A DNA stretch of 64,000 nt, from assembly GCA_964036195.1 (NCBI GenBank), contig OZ038451.1:1178001-1242000 (forward strand), given 5' to 3'. The notes below the pieces were generated by a model. It was not told the origin of the DNA and did no database searches. It worked only from the letters and a program-made list of their open reading frames with translations. The number at the start of each line of letters is the position of its first letter. Within the stretch, counting starts at the first letter, position 1. The DNA comes from Sphaerolaimus hirsutus (taxonomy: Eukaryota > Nematoda > Chromadorea > Monhysterida > Sphaerolaimidae). The translations under genes and the position numbers were made by a program. Shown here piece by piece: positions 34,801-45,730 of the stretch.

Positions 34801-37800
34801 GCTGAAACTTTGTATAGGTATATAAAGTTGTAAGACCCCCTTACTCCCCAACAATGGGGGGAGGTGCGGCGACTGACTACAGGGTGGGTCGCCCTATATG
34901 CAACAATTTTTTGTGGCGTTTTTGGTGTCCCAAGCAAGTTCACCACCCACTCGATTAGCTATACTTTGAAGGCTATATCTCCAGCTGTGAGGGCGGTAGA
35001 AAGCTGAGATTTGGGGGATGTCTTGCCAACAACCCCCCTCACAATACACCAGTGGGGCAGCTGCCGACGACCCACTAAAGCATGGGTCACTGCATATAAA
35101 GTTGATAATTTCTTTAAGAACAGCCAAAGTGTCCCAAACAAGTTTGCCACCCAACCACATTATAAAAAAATGTTGTGAGAACATACCTGATATAAAATTG
35201 AATCAGATTTAAACCCTAGTTCTGCTCATTAAAATTTATTCAGTAGGGCACCCACCCTGTCCCATAAACAGCAGACTGAAAATTTCACTTAAACCAATTT
35301 TTTGTATCACACTTAAAAAGTTGGTTTACAAAGTTCACTAGGTGAGGGTCTAAGGTTCAAAGTTATGTAAACAACATAACCTCTAAAATGCTTCCATAAG
35401 GAAATTTATTTGGGGTGAATGAAAAAGTGAAAATTTTGTCAAATTTTGTTCCTGAAATGACATCATTTTGACATCATAGAATTCACCCCAAGTAAATTTC
35501 CTTATGGAGGCATTTTAGAGGTTGTGTTGTTTACATAACTTTGAACCTTAGACCATTCTCTAGTGAACTTTGTAAACCAACTTTGTAAGTGTGAAACAAA
35601 AAAAGGGTTTAAAGTGAAATTTTAATTCTACCATTTATGAGACAGGGTGGGTGCCCTACTGAAACAATTTTTTTGCGCTGAAATAGTGTTCCAACCTGAT
35701 TCAGATTTTTATTAGGTATGTTGTTGCAACATTTTTTTAATGCAGTTGGGTGATGAACTTGTTTTGGGACACTTGGGCTGTTTTTAGAAAATGGTCAACT
35801 TTATATGCGGAGACCCATGCTTTAGTGGGTCGTTGGCAGCCACCTCACTGGTGTATCGTGAGGGGGGTTGTTGGCAAGACATCCCCCAAATTTCAGCTTT
35901 ATACCGCCATCACAGCTGGAGATATGGCTCTCGTAGTGTAACCAATCAAGTGGGTGGTGAACTTGTTTGGGACACCAAAAACACAAAAAAAATTTGTTGC
36001 ATATAGGGCGACCCACCGTGTAGTGAGTCGCCGCACCTCCACCATTGTTGGGGAGTAGAGGGGTGTTACAACTTTATATATACAAAGTTACAGCTTTATA
36101 GCACCCCCATGGACGGAGATATTGCATTCAAAGTGAAATAAAAAAATGGGTGGTGAACTTGTCCGGGAAGGTGTTTACATAGTGATGGCACCCGGGCACA
36201 CTGCTTACCACTTACTTACCACTTACAACTTTACGTATCACTTAGCACTTTCTGTTACCCATCCACTTGTGGAATTGGCCCCAGCTCTTCCGAAGAAAGT
36301 TCTTATACGGTGGAATCTAGACTGAGCACTCATGAGCATGAAATACTATCAATTGGTGCAGAAAATACTCGGGCTAATGTTTGCCAAAAATCTAGTCCAG
36401 CTAATTTGGACAAAAATGGTCAAAATTTGATGGAGCCGTTGAACTTGGAGCCTATTTCAGGTTTTTATTTCTGTTGTTTTTGGGTTTCAGGGACATTGAT
36501 CTGTAACATCGTGGATTCATAAAACTTACAGTGGGAATTTGAAACTGCCACCCATTTTTTGAATAATTGTTTTAAAATAAAACTTGAGTTTCCACACTCA
36601 TTTTTCATCCATTTTTTCCACTCGAGATACATTTTAAACAATTGATAAAACTTCTTTAAATTGGCACCTATTACAAAAAGCGCATTGTTCTCGGGCTGTG
36701 GGTCGCTTTTGAGGGGGGTGCACTGATACGCACATCTGCCCGATACGCACATTTGCCCATTTTTTCACTTGACACCTTTTCAAGTGATTTTCAGATATGA
36801 GTTAGGTGAAAAAAGTTGCGCAATGACATTAGTGAACTGTTTTCACTCCACTCATATCTGAAAATCACTTGAAAAAGTGTCAAGTGAAAAAAAACGGAAA
36901 TGTGCTTATCGGGCAGATGTGCGTATCAGGCCTGCCCCGCTTTTGAGGGGGGTATTTCGAGGGGGTTATTATTTCGTCAGAAATTTCCATTAACTTTCAT
37001 GTATCCTACTAAAGATGGGCTTTTCATACCCAAAACTGGTGTTGCCCGCATGGGCAAGTACTGACGGCGGGCGCGCGTGCACGCGAGTGTCGCCCCAGTC
37101 GCCCGCGGCACTGCGCGCCACTGGCGCGCAGTGCAGCGGGTTGCTGCGGCGGCACCCGCACAGCGCATGCGCCAGCCGACATTTATAAGGGCCGCGTTTC
37201 GCGGTCATTTCAGTTGTGTTCCCTCGCAGCTCATTTCCCTCGCCCCACCCGCTCAAGAAATGAATACACATTTGAACTTGTGAAGCCAGTGTCGCGAGGC
37301 GACGTTTTGCCCCTAAATAATCAATTCCACAATATAAATGTGTTTCACTCCTCCTCGGTTGACAGCGCCAGGGTTGACATCACCTCAGTCAAAGACCCGT
37401 GGCTGTTTTTCAGTGAAATCGGCACTTCAGTAAATTTTCTGTGGGACTGGTGTAAGTTTGCCACTGCTCAGGCACCCAGTGCCCACAACATGGTGACCAC
37501 ACTGGCTTGAATCCCCTCAAGCCCAAGCGAACCCGAGAGCGAAACATAGCCTGCGGCAGCAATACAGCACCGCAGGAGTCCCGCGCAAAGTAAATTCCGC
37601 CCAGAACGAAGGGCAACTAGGCGCCATACGAGCGCAGAGAAAACGTCAAAATGACAACGAATCCCCCCACAGGCCCACTAGAGGCCACAGCATCGCACCC
37701 AGTGCTACAAGCACCCGTGGAATATTCAGAGCAAGAGCTCACCCAAAAAGTGTCCGAATGGACAGCATCCCGCAAAAGGGGAGTGTTAATTAATGCAATC

Positions 37801-40800
37801 GAATCCGTGAATTACTGGCGAAAATCAAATTGGCCAAAAGGCACAATAGCCAGCAAAGACAGTAACTCCACTTTGGGCCGCCGGTTGATAAACCTGGCAG
37901 ACACGTATTTCAAAAGCACACAAAAAACCACAATCACGATTGAAAACCCGGAGCGCCATGACAGTGGCAGCAGCGGGGAAGAAAGTGATAGCGGTAACAT
38001 CACCGCAGCAAACGAACCCCTACTGCGATCAACCACGCAACCGCGCAACTCCGCGTCCCCGACACCGCTTGCAAAAATGGAAGCGCAAACGTTGGACTTG
38101 GCCGCAATGGCCTCCATGTTCAACCAGCGATTTGATGAACAAAACAAGCGCATCGAGCAACTAACACAGCTCATAGCCAACAACTCCCTTGGAAATTCAC
38201 CCCGAAACACAGTGCCACAATCTGACGACGCCTGGCGATGGCCAAAAGAAGACCGACTCGCAACATTAACTCAGGGCCCCCTACTAAACCAAATCATAGA
38301 ATACATGGAGCGGTACGTCATTGCGCCAGAAGATGGCCTGCAACCCCTAGGCACTATACGGGCCCCAAAAGACAAAATCAGCATTGGACACGTCGTATCC
38401 ACGGCAAATAAACAGATCAAATTTGATGGAAATGAAAAAAGCCAAACTGGCCCATTCCGCTTCTGGCTCCATATGATAACACAGCAAGCCGTGGGCATTC
38501 CAGAAAGCCAGCAGCAACTGTTTTGGATGAACATTTTTATGCAGTGTCTGACGGGAGACGCACAGAACAAGTATCTGGCGGTGCGCATAAACAAACGCCA
38601 TGACATCCTCTACGTACTCAACAGCCTAGTAGAGGCATACAAAGCTGACCACACAGTCCACTCGGTGGCAGACTGGTACAATTTGAAACCCGACCCCAGT
38701 GAGTCCGCGTCCTCATTTTACACGCGACTTTGCACAAATTTTTTCCACGTCAGTGAAACCATGTCGGACCATGAACGCCAGAGAATGATTGGAGACAAAT
38801 TTTTCACCGAAGCCCCCAAACTGGCCCCAGTGAATTGCTGGTACATGTGGCGGGAGCGCTGGCAAGACGGCGCTTGCACCATCAACCGAGCCATCGCAAA
38901 AATTGATGCCGCCCGGAAAGAAGCCAAACGCGCTAAAACACAGCGCCGAGAAGAACAAAGAAGCCAACGCACATGCCCACGGTATAACACAAGCTGGCAA
39001 TCCGAGCCAAAAATGCCAAAAGACACTGCCTTTGACCCTGACAACCATAAAGGACCATGGTGCACTTTCTACCTGCATCCAAAACCCATGCCCCACAGCC
39101 CCAGCAAGTGTTACATAAACCCAGACTCTACAGCATACCAAGCTGACAGAGCAAACAACATCAAACAATCCCTCACTAGACAGGGAAAATCAGAACAAGA
39201 GGCCAAAAACAGCATGAAGCAAAAGTGTGCCCAGATGGGCATCCCTTTCACTGAAACACCACCCAGTAGGTACACACAAGAACAGTATGAAATGGACAAT
39301 GACTTGTGGGATAACAGCGAAGACCCAGAAGACGAGGGTAACCCAGACGATTGGGTTCGCACAATTGCAAGCACAAAAATCGACACATGTGCACACACAA
39401 TGGATTCGCCCAACCCAATGGCGACCATCACCTTCTGTGGTGTACCCATCATGGGCCACATAGACAGTGGTTGTAACATTGGACTGTTCATTGAGGACTC
39501 CACATTGGAGCGCGCATGGGCGAAAGCCAACATGAACCCCGACAAGGAAAGAAAAAAGTTCAGACCCTATGTGGGCAGCCACATCCATACGCCTGGAAAT
39601 ATCATCAAAGGAGAATGGCTAAGACTATATGACATGGAAGTGGTGCACAGAACCCCAGATGGGGCACAACGAACAGACACACTGCCAGCCGTCGTAAAGT
39701 TAATGGAGTTCTTTCCCCCAGGAGACCCACTCCTAATTGGGCGGGCAGCGATATGGGGCCCCCTCCAAATAGTCCAAACAGCACACCAGGAACTAAAACG
39801 ATTGTCAAAAGAGTATGAACAAGAAGCGGAAGTGCTGAGAACACGCGACAAGACAGGCACAGACTGCCACATTCCCACGCAGACAAAAGTAGTGAAACTG
39901 GGCGCTGTGACCCACACACTAGCATTCGAAGAGCAAGAAACCCCCACAGCTCAAGGATTGAAAGAGCATCCTCTTTGGGACAGGGACCGCAAGTTCTGCC
40001 AACCAATCAACCCCCCATCCTGTGAGCCCAGCACCAAGGGTGCAAACATGGAATGGGTCAGCTCAGTTTGCCACAGCCAGGCTCAAAACGCAACTGCACA
40101 CTGCACCTCCCCCACTACTCAGAACCACCCTAGGCTTGAAAGCATAGTTGCCCGGGTGAACATTCAGGCACCAGTGCCTTTGAATGCCATGCAGCCGAAA
40201 CATGACCCAGGTGTGCATTACGTTTCCCCAGTTTTGTCCTCACCAGAGCAAAATCCAACCGTTCACAAGCGAGCTCATGCAGATGTGAACAAGCGCGGCA
40301 TACGCTGCGACTCCATAAACGCCAACCACACAGTGGCAGCCACCCACCATACAAACACGTTGAATAAGCTCACAGAAATGATCTTTTGGAATCAAAATTT
40401 CGTGGCCACATGCACAGACATCCCTAGAAGAATTCCGGCACGACAACCCCTTCTGCCCACACCCACACACATGGCCCCGGACCCATGTGGGGACAGCAAC
40501 GAGCTCACAACGCTGCGTGGCTCCGTCAACCGGTTATCATTGGCCATTGAGCGATTGTCACTGCACCCAGAAGCCCATCACTCAAATTCAGTCCCTCCCT
40601 GCACGAATTCAGTGAAAGCGCCTTCAACGAAACCCACAAATTGTTGCCACACAGTCCACCCAATGTGTAACACAAACCCAAGCATATTTATGCCCTATTT
40701 ACCACATAACCCCCCACCCGCTGTCACCGCCGCATCACAGCCGCATCTCGTGTGCCTGCTTGCTGATGCCTTTGGGCCAAAGTACTGGCATGGAAAGCGG

Positions 40801-43274
40801 CAACCAATCATGATGACCAGCCTGAAGAAACTGACAAAGGAGTAAGCGACATGGCAATTTTGTAGGAATGGAAATTTTGTTGAAAAAGTTTTTTGTTTTG
40901 TCAGATTGGTGCATTTTGGGTACATTTCTATCGCGTGCAGTGTTTTTACATTTTTCCATGAATATGGGTATCATTTCTCTTGCAATTTTAACATTTATTT
41001 ATTTATGTGAAACAGGTCAAATTATTTATTTGTAAATGGGTTTTTGTTTGCCCTTGGGTTTTATATTTTTACAATTAACTAATTCCCACCCATTTGTGAA
41101 AAGTTTTGCATCACTAACAGGTTTTATTTTATGGCATCTGGATGGTACTTTGTATTTTATTTTATTTTTGTTTTTTTTTCGGAACCCCTGCCCCGGGCTT
41201 GAGGGGGGGTGTTGCCCGCATGGGCAAGTACTGACAGCGGGCGCGCGTGCACGCGAGTGTCGCCCCAGTCGCCCGCGGCACTGCGCGCCACTGGCGCGCA
41301 GTGCAGCGGGTTGCTGCGGCGGCACCCGCACAGCGCATGCGCCAGCCGACATTTATAAGGGCCGCGTTTCGCGGTCATTTCAGTTGTGTTCCCTCGCAGC
41401 TCATTTCCCTCGCCCCACCCGCTCAAGAAATGAATACACATTTGAACTTGTGAAGCCAGTGTCGCGAGGCGACGTTTTGCCCCTAAATAATCAATTCCAC
41501 AATATAAATGTGTTTCACTCCTCCTCGGTTGACAGCGCCAGGGTTGACATCACCTCAGTCAAAGACCCGTGGCTGTTTTTCAGTGAAATCGGCACTTCAG
41601 TAAATTTTCTGTGGGACGGGTGTAAGTTTGCCACTGCTCAGGCACCCGTGCCCACAACACTGGTAATAAACGTGAAAGAACAGGATATATTTATTAACAT
41701 CAACATATATGCTACACAAACTATTGTAATGTAATGTACTATTGTAACTTCGATGCATATTGGCAGCGCTAAGTACCAGAGTTGTTAAAAGTACCGAACT
41801 TTTTTAAAAGCCTACGTAAACGTTAAGTATTTATTTTTTACTCACCCCCTGAGTACAGAAAACGTAAAGTAAATTTTTTTACTTTTACTCATGAGTAAAC
41901 GTGAGTAAACGTACGTTTCCCCCCAGAAAACGTAAACGTGAGTACTTTTGAGAAATGTCACCAAAATTGTCACTCAAAATCTTTAATTTTCATAACTTTT
42001 TGCCTATTTTATGCAATTGTTGACAATATATTTGGTTTTATACCCATTTTCGACTAGTTTTCCATATTTTTAGCATATTTTCTCTCTTTTTTCCCTTCTA
42101 TGCCTTTAAAAATCTATATAAAAGATGATCCGAAATACGTTTTCTGTACTTGAGTACTTTCAAAAAGTATTCGTAAAAGCGAGTACCGGAACTTTTTTCG
42201 CAGGAAACGTAAACGTATTTGTATTCGAGTAAAAAGTCGAGTAAATGTAAATAGGTTTTAACAACTATGCTAAGTACATCATTTACCTTGCATACATGAT
42301 GTACCTTATTTCGGGGGGGGGGTATTTCGAGGGGGTCTATTTTCCTCAGCTCAAATGACCTCAAATTCAAGGCGTGGGGCGCCCAACACCGGGACGGTGC
42401 CTTTCCATCACTACATTTGACACCCCAGTATCAGTTTTCACTGCAAATATTTTTTTTAAACTTCCAGATGTTTCAGATTCTGAAAGTGAAAGATCGTCAT
42501 TGGATCCACAGACATCTACTAAACAAGTTGAATTGCTGTCACGCGGTGTTTCTGATTTTAAAGTGACAAAGACAAAAACAAGGAAATATAGAAGAGACCA
42601 TAGGGTCAGATTGGTCATTGCTGATGACCCGTGCTATAACAGAGTCAAATGCAAGAGTTGTCAACCAGAAAAAGTGTTTACACATTGGCCTTTGCTGGTT
42701 GGTTTGTTTTCTTTTCTATTGAAAAACTTTGCTTATACAGTAGCTACATTGTGGAATTTTCTTTTTTATTTACCGTATTACCTCGAATTATCCCCCCTTG
42801 AATTACCCCCCCCCTCAAAATGGGCCGAGGAAATAATAACCCCCCCCTCGAAATACCCCCCCCCTTCGGAATGATGTACATCATGTACATAATAAATACA
42901 TCATGTACGCAATGTACATGATGTATATTACTGTTAATTTGCATTGCAGCTACACATAGACTAGTTTGTGTAGCTATCTACGTTTTTATGTCCAAATATA
43001 TCCTGTTTGGACACATTTATTACCTATTTTGGGTACGCAAATGCCTACTGTTTACTACGATCCTTACGAAAATTTCTGACGAAATAATAAACCCCCCCTC
43101 GAATTAACCCCCCCTCAAATTTTGCTGGCGAAATAATGAACCCCATGGGGGTATTTCGAGGTAATACGGTACTTTGTAAATACTTCAATGCAGCTGGCCC
43201 ATGTATTGCAAGCACACCCCGAGCAGTATGCCAAGTACATTCTGAAGGCAGCAGACATTAAAAATTACAAGTGA
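31846..43274 (+). CDS. unrecognised five-exon gene whose first two introns are CWG elements
   Basis: I do not recognise this protein (about 225 residues). Exons: 31846-31912 (MESVSNEDSSIAEWILLDQF), 34174-34321 (or from 34183), 36285-36460, 42468-42673, 43194-43274 (LAHVLQAHPEQYAKYILKAA ... TGA). All four junctions keep phase (1, 2, 1, 0). Visible: a Ser/Asp/Glu-rich middle (VSDSESERSSLDPQTS), a basic stretch (KVTKTKTRKYRRDHRVR), a CxxC pair in NRVKCKSCQPEK and a helical C terminus. Intron 2 has perfect CAG|GT...CAG element boundaries. Intron 1 is an element inserted at CTG; it can be spliced at an AG inside the element (34172-34173, giving ..QSVPPGDD..) or at the TG edge (..QSGDD..), both in frame. 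Exon 4 may instead end at 42697. An AATAAA lies at 43459-43464. Nuclear regulator is a guess only. Confidence 0.65.
31998..33676. mobile_element. long palindromic (foldback) element, TA duplication
   Basis: Arms begin AACAGCGGACACGCCAGG and run inward as inverted copies for about 800 bases each to a centre near 32950 (aatgatgtcatcaatgacatcatt). TA at 31996-31997 and 33677-33678. The left arm is interrupted at 32160-32389. A further copy begins at 63875. Confidence 0.88.
32160..32389. mobile_element. 'ccccacacactgg..agtgtgtgtggg' element nested in the palindrome's left arm
   Basis: The right arm of the palindrome is continuous (acattcaggtgggtcgcc) where the left arm is split by this element, which identifies it as a later insertion. 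Inverted ends ccccacacact / agtgtgtgtgggg-like. Confidence 0.75.
33703..34090. mobile_element. short TIR element of the 'cctcgaaatac' family
   Basis: Ends atactgtttcctcgaaatac and gtatttcgaggaaatacggtat, with C-rich/G-rich inner borders. Confidence 0.75.
34322..36281 (+). mobile_element. CWG-targeting TIR element, family 2, forming intron 2 of the five-exon gene
   Basis: Left end GTGCCAATTTCCCAAGTGCAC, right end CACTTGTGGAATTGGCCC, flanked by CAG at 34319-34321 and 36282-36284. Boundaries read CCCAG|GTGCC...CCCAG|CTCTT, a canonical GT-AG intron in which the acceptor AG is the duplicated target. The palindrome 34720-36175 is nested inside; without it the element is about 0.5 kb. Confidence 0.82.
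34720..36175. mobile_element. long palindromic (foldback) element, TA duplication
   Basis: Arms begin AACACCTTCCCGGACAAG and are inverted copies of about 700 bases each around a centre near 35450. TA at 34718-34719 and 36176-36177. A second copy is 56591-58936. Short frames in the arms are not coding. Confidence 0.9.
36724..36928. mobile_element. small palindromic element, 'gatacgcacatctgccc' ends
   Basis: Left tgatacgcacatctgccc and right gggcagatgtgcgtatca are exact inverses. The inner arms contain cacttttca / gatatgagt blocks shared with 61331-61699. Confidence 0.8.
37040..37490 (+). repeat. 5' LTR
   Basis: 451 bases, TG...CA. Contains a TATA-like ttataagg at about 37182. Nearly identical to the 3' LTR. 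Confidence 0.95.
37491..37508 (+). promoter_or_regulatory. putative primer-binding site
   Basis: TGGTGACCACACTGGCTT directly follows the 5' LTR and begins TGG, as expected for pairing with a tRNA 3' CCA end. The tRNA is not identified. Confidence 0.5.
37651..40845 (+). CDS. Gag-like polyprotein with retropepsin-like motif
   Basis: A 1064-residue frame, the only long one in the element. The N-terminal third is charged and Ser/Thr-rich with a predicted coiled segment (about residues 150-175). The middle (about 260-420) has the Trp/Phe-rich, helical character of Gag capsids. A Cys-His cluster C471-x4-H-x5-H-x4-C487 could be a zinc knuckle variant. The motif HIDSGCNIGLFI with D605-S-G, followed by LLIGR about 100 residues on, resembles a retropepsin-type aspartic protease. 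The C-terminal third is Pro/Thr/His-rich and unrecognised. There is no polymerase or integrase. The start is the first ATG after the leader. Confidence 0.75.
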   Translation: MTTNPPTGPLEATASHPVLQAPVEYSEQELTQKVSEWTASRKRGVLINAIESVNYWRKSNWPKGTIASKDSNSTLGRRLINLADTYFKSTQKTTITIENPERHDSGSSGEESDSGNITAANEPLLRSTTQPRNSASPTPLAKMEAQTLDLAAMASMFNQRFDEQNKRIEQLTQLIANNSLGNSPRNTVPQSDDAWRWPKEDRLATLTQGPLLNQIIEYMERYVIAPEDGLQPLGTIRAPKDKISIGHVVSTANKQIKFDGNEKSQTGPFRFWLHMITQQAVGIPESQQQLFWMNIFMQCLTGDAQNKYLAVRINKRHDILYVLNSLVEAYKADHTVHSVADWYNLKPDPSESASSFYTRLCTNFFHVSETMSDHERQRMIGDKFFTEAPKLAPVNCWYMWRERWQDGACTINRAIAKIDAARKEAKRAKTQRREEQRSQRTCPRYNTSWQSEPKMPKDTAFDPDNHKGPWCTFYLHPKPMPHSPSKCYINPDSTAYQADRANNIKQSLTRQGKSEQEAKNSMKQKCAQMGIPFTETPPSRYTQEQYEMDNDLWDNSEDPEDEGNPDDWVRTIASTKIDTCAHTMDSPNPMATITFCGVPIMGHIDSGCNIGLFIEDSTLERAWAKANMNPDKERKKFRPYVGSHIHTPGNIIKGEWLRLYDMEVVHRTPDGAQRTDTLPAVVKLMEFFPPGDPLLIGRAAIWGPLQIVQTAHQELKRLSKEYEQEAEVLRTRDKTGTDCHIPTQTKVVKLGAVTHTLAFEEQETPTAQGLKEHPLWDRDRKFCQPINPPSCEPSTKGANMEWVSSVCHSQAQNATAHCTSPTTQNHPRLESIVARVNIQAPVPLNAMQPKHDPGVHYVSPVLSSPEQNPTVHKRAHADVNKRGIRCDSINANHTVAATHHTNTLNKLTEMIFWNQNFVATCTDIPRRIPARQPLLPTPTHMAPDPCGDSNELTTLRGSVNRLSLAIERLSLHPEAHHSNSVPPCTNSVKAPSTKPTNCCHTVHPMCNTNPSIFMPYLPHNPPPAVTAASQPHLVCLLADAFGPKYWHGKRQPIMMTSLKKLTKE
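41201..41209 (+). promoter_or_regulatory. polypurine tract
   Basis: gaggggggg lies immediately before the 3' LTR, the expected site for plus-strand DNA priming. Confidence 0.75.
41210..41659 (+). repeat. 3' LTR
   Basis: 450 bases; differs from the 5' LTR by G/A near the start, T/G near the end and one missing base. Confidence 0.95.
41777..42269. mobile_element. hAT-type element, CAGAGTTGTTAAAA ends
   Basis: Exact 8-bp duplication CTAAGTAC at 41769-41776 and 42270-42277. Interior of acgtaaacg / gagtaaa words. Same family at 44756-45547, 55682-56195 and 62165. Confidence 0.92.
42771..43171. mobile_element. short TIR element of the 'cctcgaatta' family, intron 4 of the five-exon gene
   Basis: Ends taccgtattacctcgaatta and atttcgaggtaatacggt, with C-rich interior blocks. 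Confidence 0.8.
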
Positions 43275-43458
43275 TCAAGAATTTGCACATCAATGTGATA
43301 TCAATCAACTTCTGAGACTTTTAATTGAGTGAAACTTCTGACAGTGGATGAAATTATGTGCTTTTGTCCCTGAGGTGACTAAGGTCCAGTAACACACACA
43401 CTGCAAAATGGAAGAAGAATTTGTCAAATGATTGCATGTAAAATGTTCAAAAGCTCCC

Positions 43459-43464
43459 AATAAA
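43459..43464 (+). promoter_or_regulatory. candidate polyadenylation signal
   Basis: AATAAA 185 bases after the stop of the five-exon gene. Confidence 0.4.
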
Positions 43465-43544
43465 ATTTTACTTTGCATTTCTGGCTATTTTACATTCTAC
43501 ATGACATTTTTCTGCCCCTTTCACTTCACAAAGCTATAAATATG

Positions 43545-43749
43545 TACCGTATTTCCTCGAATTACCCCCCGGGGGTTTATTTTTTCAGAGTGAAAATTTT
43601 GAGAGAAAAACGTGAAAAATTCAACAAAAACCACCATTTATAAGTTTTACAGAGTTTTTGAACGTCTGTTATGCATTTCCCAGACACCAAATTCATAGTG
43701 CCCATTTTGTGGGGGGTATTTCGAGGGGGGATATACGAGGAAATACGGC
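43545..43749. mobile_element. short TIR element of the 'cctcgaatta' family
   Basis: Ends accgtatttcctcgaatta and atacgaggaaatacgg. Confidence 0.75.
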
Positions 43750-44197
43750 GTACATAAATTCAGATTCATAATGGTGCTATATTTGTTATGACAGCATTGG
43801 TACCCTCATATTCTTTAGAGAAACTGTGATTTTTATGGGTCGAGGTTTTAGCCTGTTGTCACCCATATTACTCGTTTCTATTGCAATCTAGCTATTTCCA
43901 CACCTGTAAAATATTATTTTAGTTAATGAATGTACCTGGCAACAAGAAAACAAATAAAAACAAAAATGACTTTCTCGGGTAGCTATTACGTGGATAATGC
44001 AATATTAATGCGAACCTGAGCAACATGTTTGGATTAGGATCCCTATAGGATTGTTCATTGTTCACCACAAAACTCATATGGTAAAAATACTTTAAAAAGT
44101 TAAAAATCATTGTTCCTTTCACACTCATTTACTCCAATTTTTGTGATGGTTGATGCTGCTTATCTTGATGATATGCTTACCTCTGTTTGATCTAACG
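43750..44197. other. gene-free stretch
   Basis: AT-rich intergenic DNA between two short TIR elements. No feature is seen. Confidence 0.4.
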
Positions 44198-44627
44198 TAC
44201 CGTATTACCTCGAATTATCCCCCCCTTGAATTAATCCCCCCCATCGAAATACCCACCCTAAATTTCGGCTGAGGAAATAATAACCCCCCCCTCGAAATAC
44301 CCCCCCCCCCCTAAAATTGAGTGTAACGTGAACATACGTGACAAATACCGCAGTTTGTGATGTGTACTACGCAGAACACACGTTAAAACTGATGATTAAG
44401 TGACGTTAGGGAAGGGTTTTTGTGTATATACAGTAATATATGCCTATAAACACATATAAATCTATGTGATTGTTCGATTTTTCAACGTCTGCGTATGGGG
44501 AATTTTCTGAAAATTTCTGGCGAAATAATAGACCCCCCCTCGAAAAAACCCCCCCTCGAATTATCCCCCCTCAAATTTTGCTGGCGAAATAATAAACCCC
44601 CTGGGGGTATTTCGAGGTAATACGGTA
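44198..44627. mobile_element. short TIR element of the 'cctcgaatta' family
   Basis: Ends taccgtattacctcgaatta and tttcgaggtaatacggta. The interior resembles 59824-60232. Confidence 0.78.
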
Positions 44628-44755
44628 GATAAATATGTGTAAAACAGTATATAGGTACTATCGATTCAATTAGACGAGGATTTGTTGCATTCAAAATCAT
44701 GAATCCAGATTCCAGGAAACATTGCCACTTTGTATTTTTATCAGTTGCTGTCCAC

Positions 44756-45547
44756 CAGAGTTGTTAAAATACCGGTATTTTTGGAAAGTGTAAGTGTAAG
44801 TGTAAATACACTTTCCAAATTTTGAGTATGGATACCAAAAGTGTAAGGTATTTTAAAAATACCTAGGAAAGTGTAAAAAAAGTGTAAGTGTAAAATTTTG
44901 TTTAGAAAGAGCTCTCACTGTTGAGCATTTAAAAACACCACTGTGTTCACCTTTAGATCACTTTATTTGTCATTTTCCTGCATTATTTCACATTTTACTG
45001 CATTTTATAAAACATTTCAGACTGTAACAAATACTGTAGTGGTATGAAGTTCCCTAATAATGGCACTTTTTCAGTGTTGATATTTTACTGATAAAGCAAT
45101 GCGATACACACTGTTTAATTGCAAGAATGGACATGCAGCAAATGTCAATGCAAAAGCCAGTTGACTTTGTGTCCAGCTGGTGAATTTCCATTGATCTTGT
45201 CTTTTTTTACAAAAGTATGATGAACTGTAGAATACCATAAGTACTGATCAAAGGTTAGAGATCAATGGCTAGTTTGTACATTTGTCAAATTTTCAACAAT
45301 CAATGCATAACTGCATGTGTGCACTGTGCAGTTATTTTTTGTACATGACCCTATTTTATGCTGTCTCAAAAGCATAAAACAGGGCCATCTGAAAGAAAAA
45401 AATACACTTTCTGTACCCGGGTATTTTGCTCAGGAAAGTGTAAAAAAAGTGTATGGGTATTTTATGAAAGTGTAAGTGTAAGTGTAAATATAAATACCCA
45501 TTTACCCGGGTATTTCGGGTAAGTGTAAATACACTTTCGCAACTCTG
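44756..45547. mobile_element. hAT-type element, CAGAGTTGTTAAAA ends
   Basis: Exact 8-bp duplication CTGTCCAC at 44748-44755 and 45548-45555. Interior arrays of gtgtaagtgtaaata words. Confidence 0.92.
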
Positions 45548-45730
45548 CTGTCCACTGGCCTGACGTTTTGGCATCATGACAAAATGATGAGAAAAAGATC
45601 ATGGTGAGGCATCATGATGAGAAAAACATTAAAAAAGCGTTTCTTCTAGTGTAGAAATAAAAATTCAAAATAATTTGAAATTTTTTGGATTAGCATTTTT
45701 GCATTTTTTGCCATCATTAGTCCCAATTAG

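Larger units (their letters stand above)
37040..41659 (+). mobile_element. LTR retrotransposon without polymerase
   Basis: The 4.6-kb element sits in intron 3 of the five-exon gene, same strand. LTRs at 37040-37490 and 41210-41659 begin TGTTGCCCGCATGG and end CCCACAACA. CTG-G (CTGG) flanks both sides (37036-37039, 41660-41663). The internal region carries one long frame and no reverse transcriptase, RNase H or integrase, so it must depend on another element's enzymes. LTRs differ at about three positions in 450, so insertion is recent. Confidence 0.95.

Noticed and set aside
39111..40006. Long minus-strand frames inside the retrotransposon
   Set aside because: Shadows of the Gag-like frame on the opposite strand.
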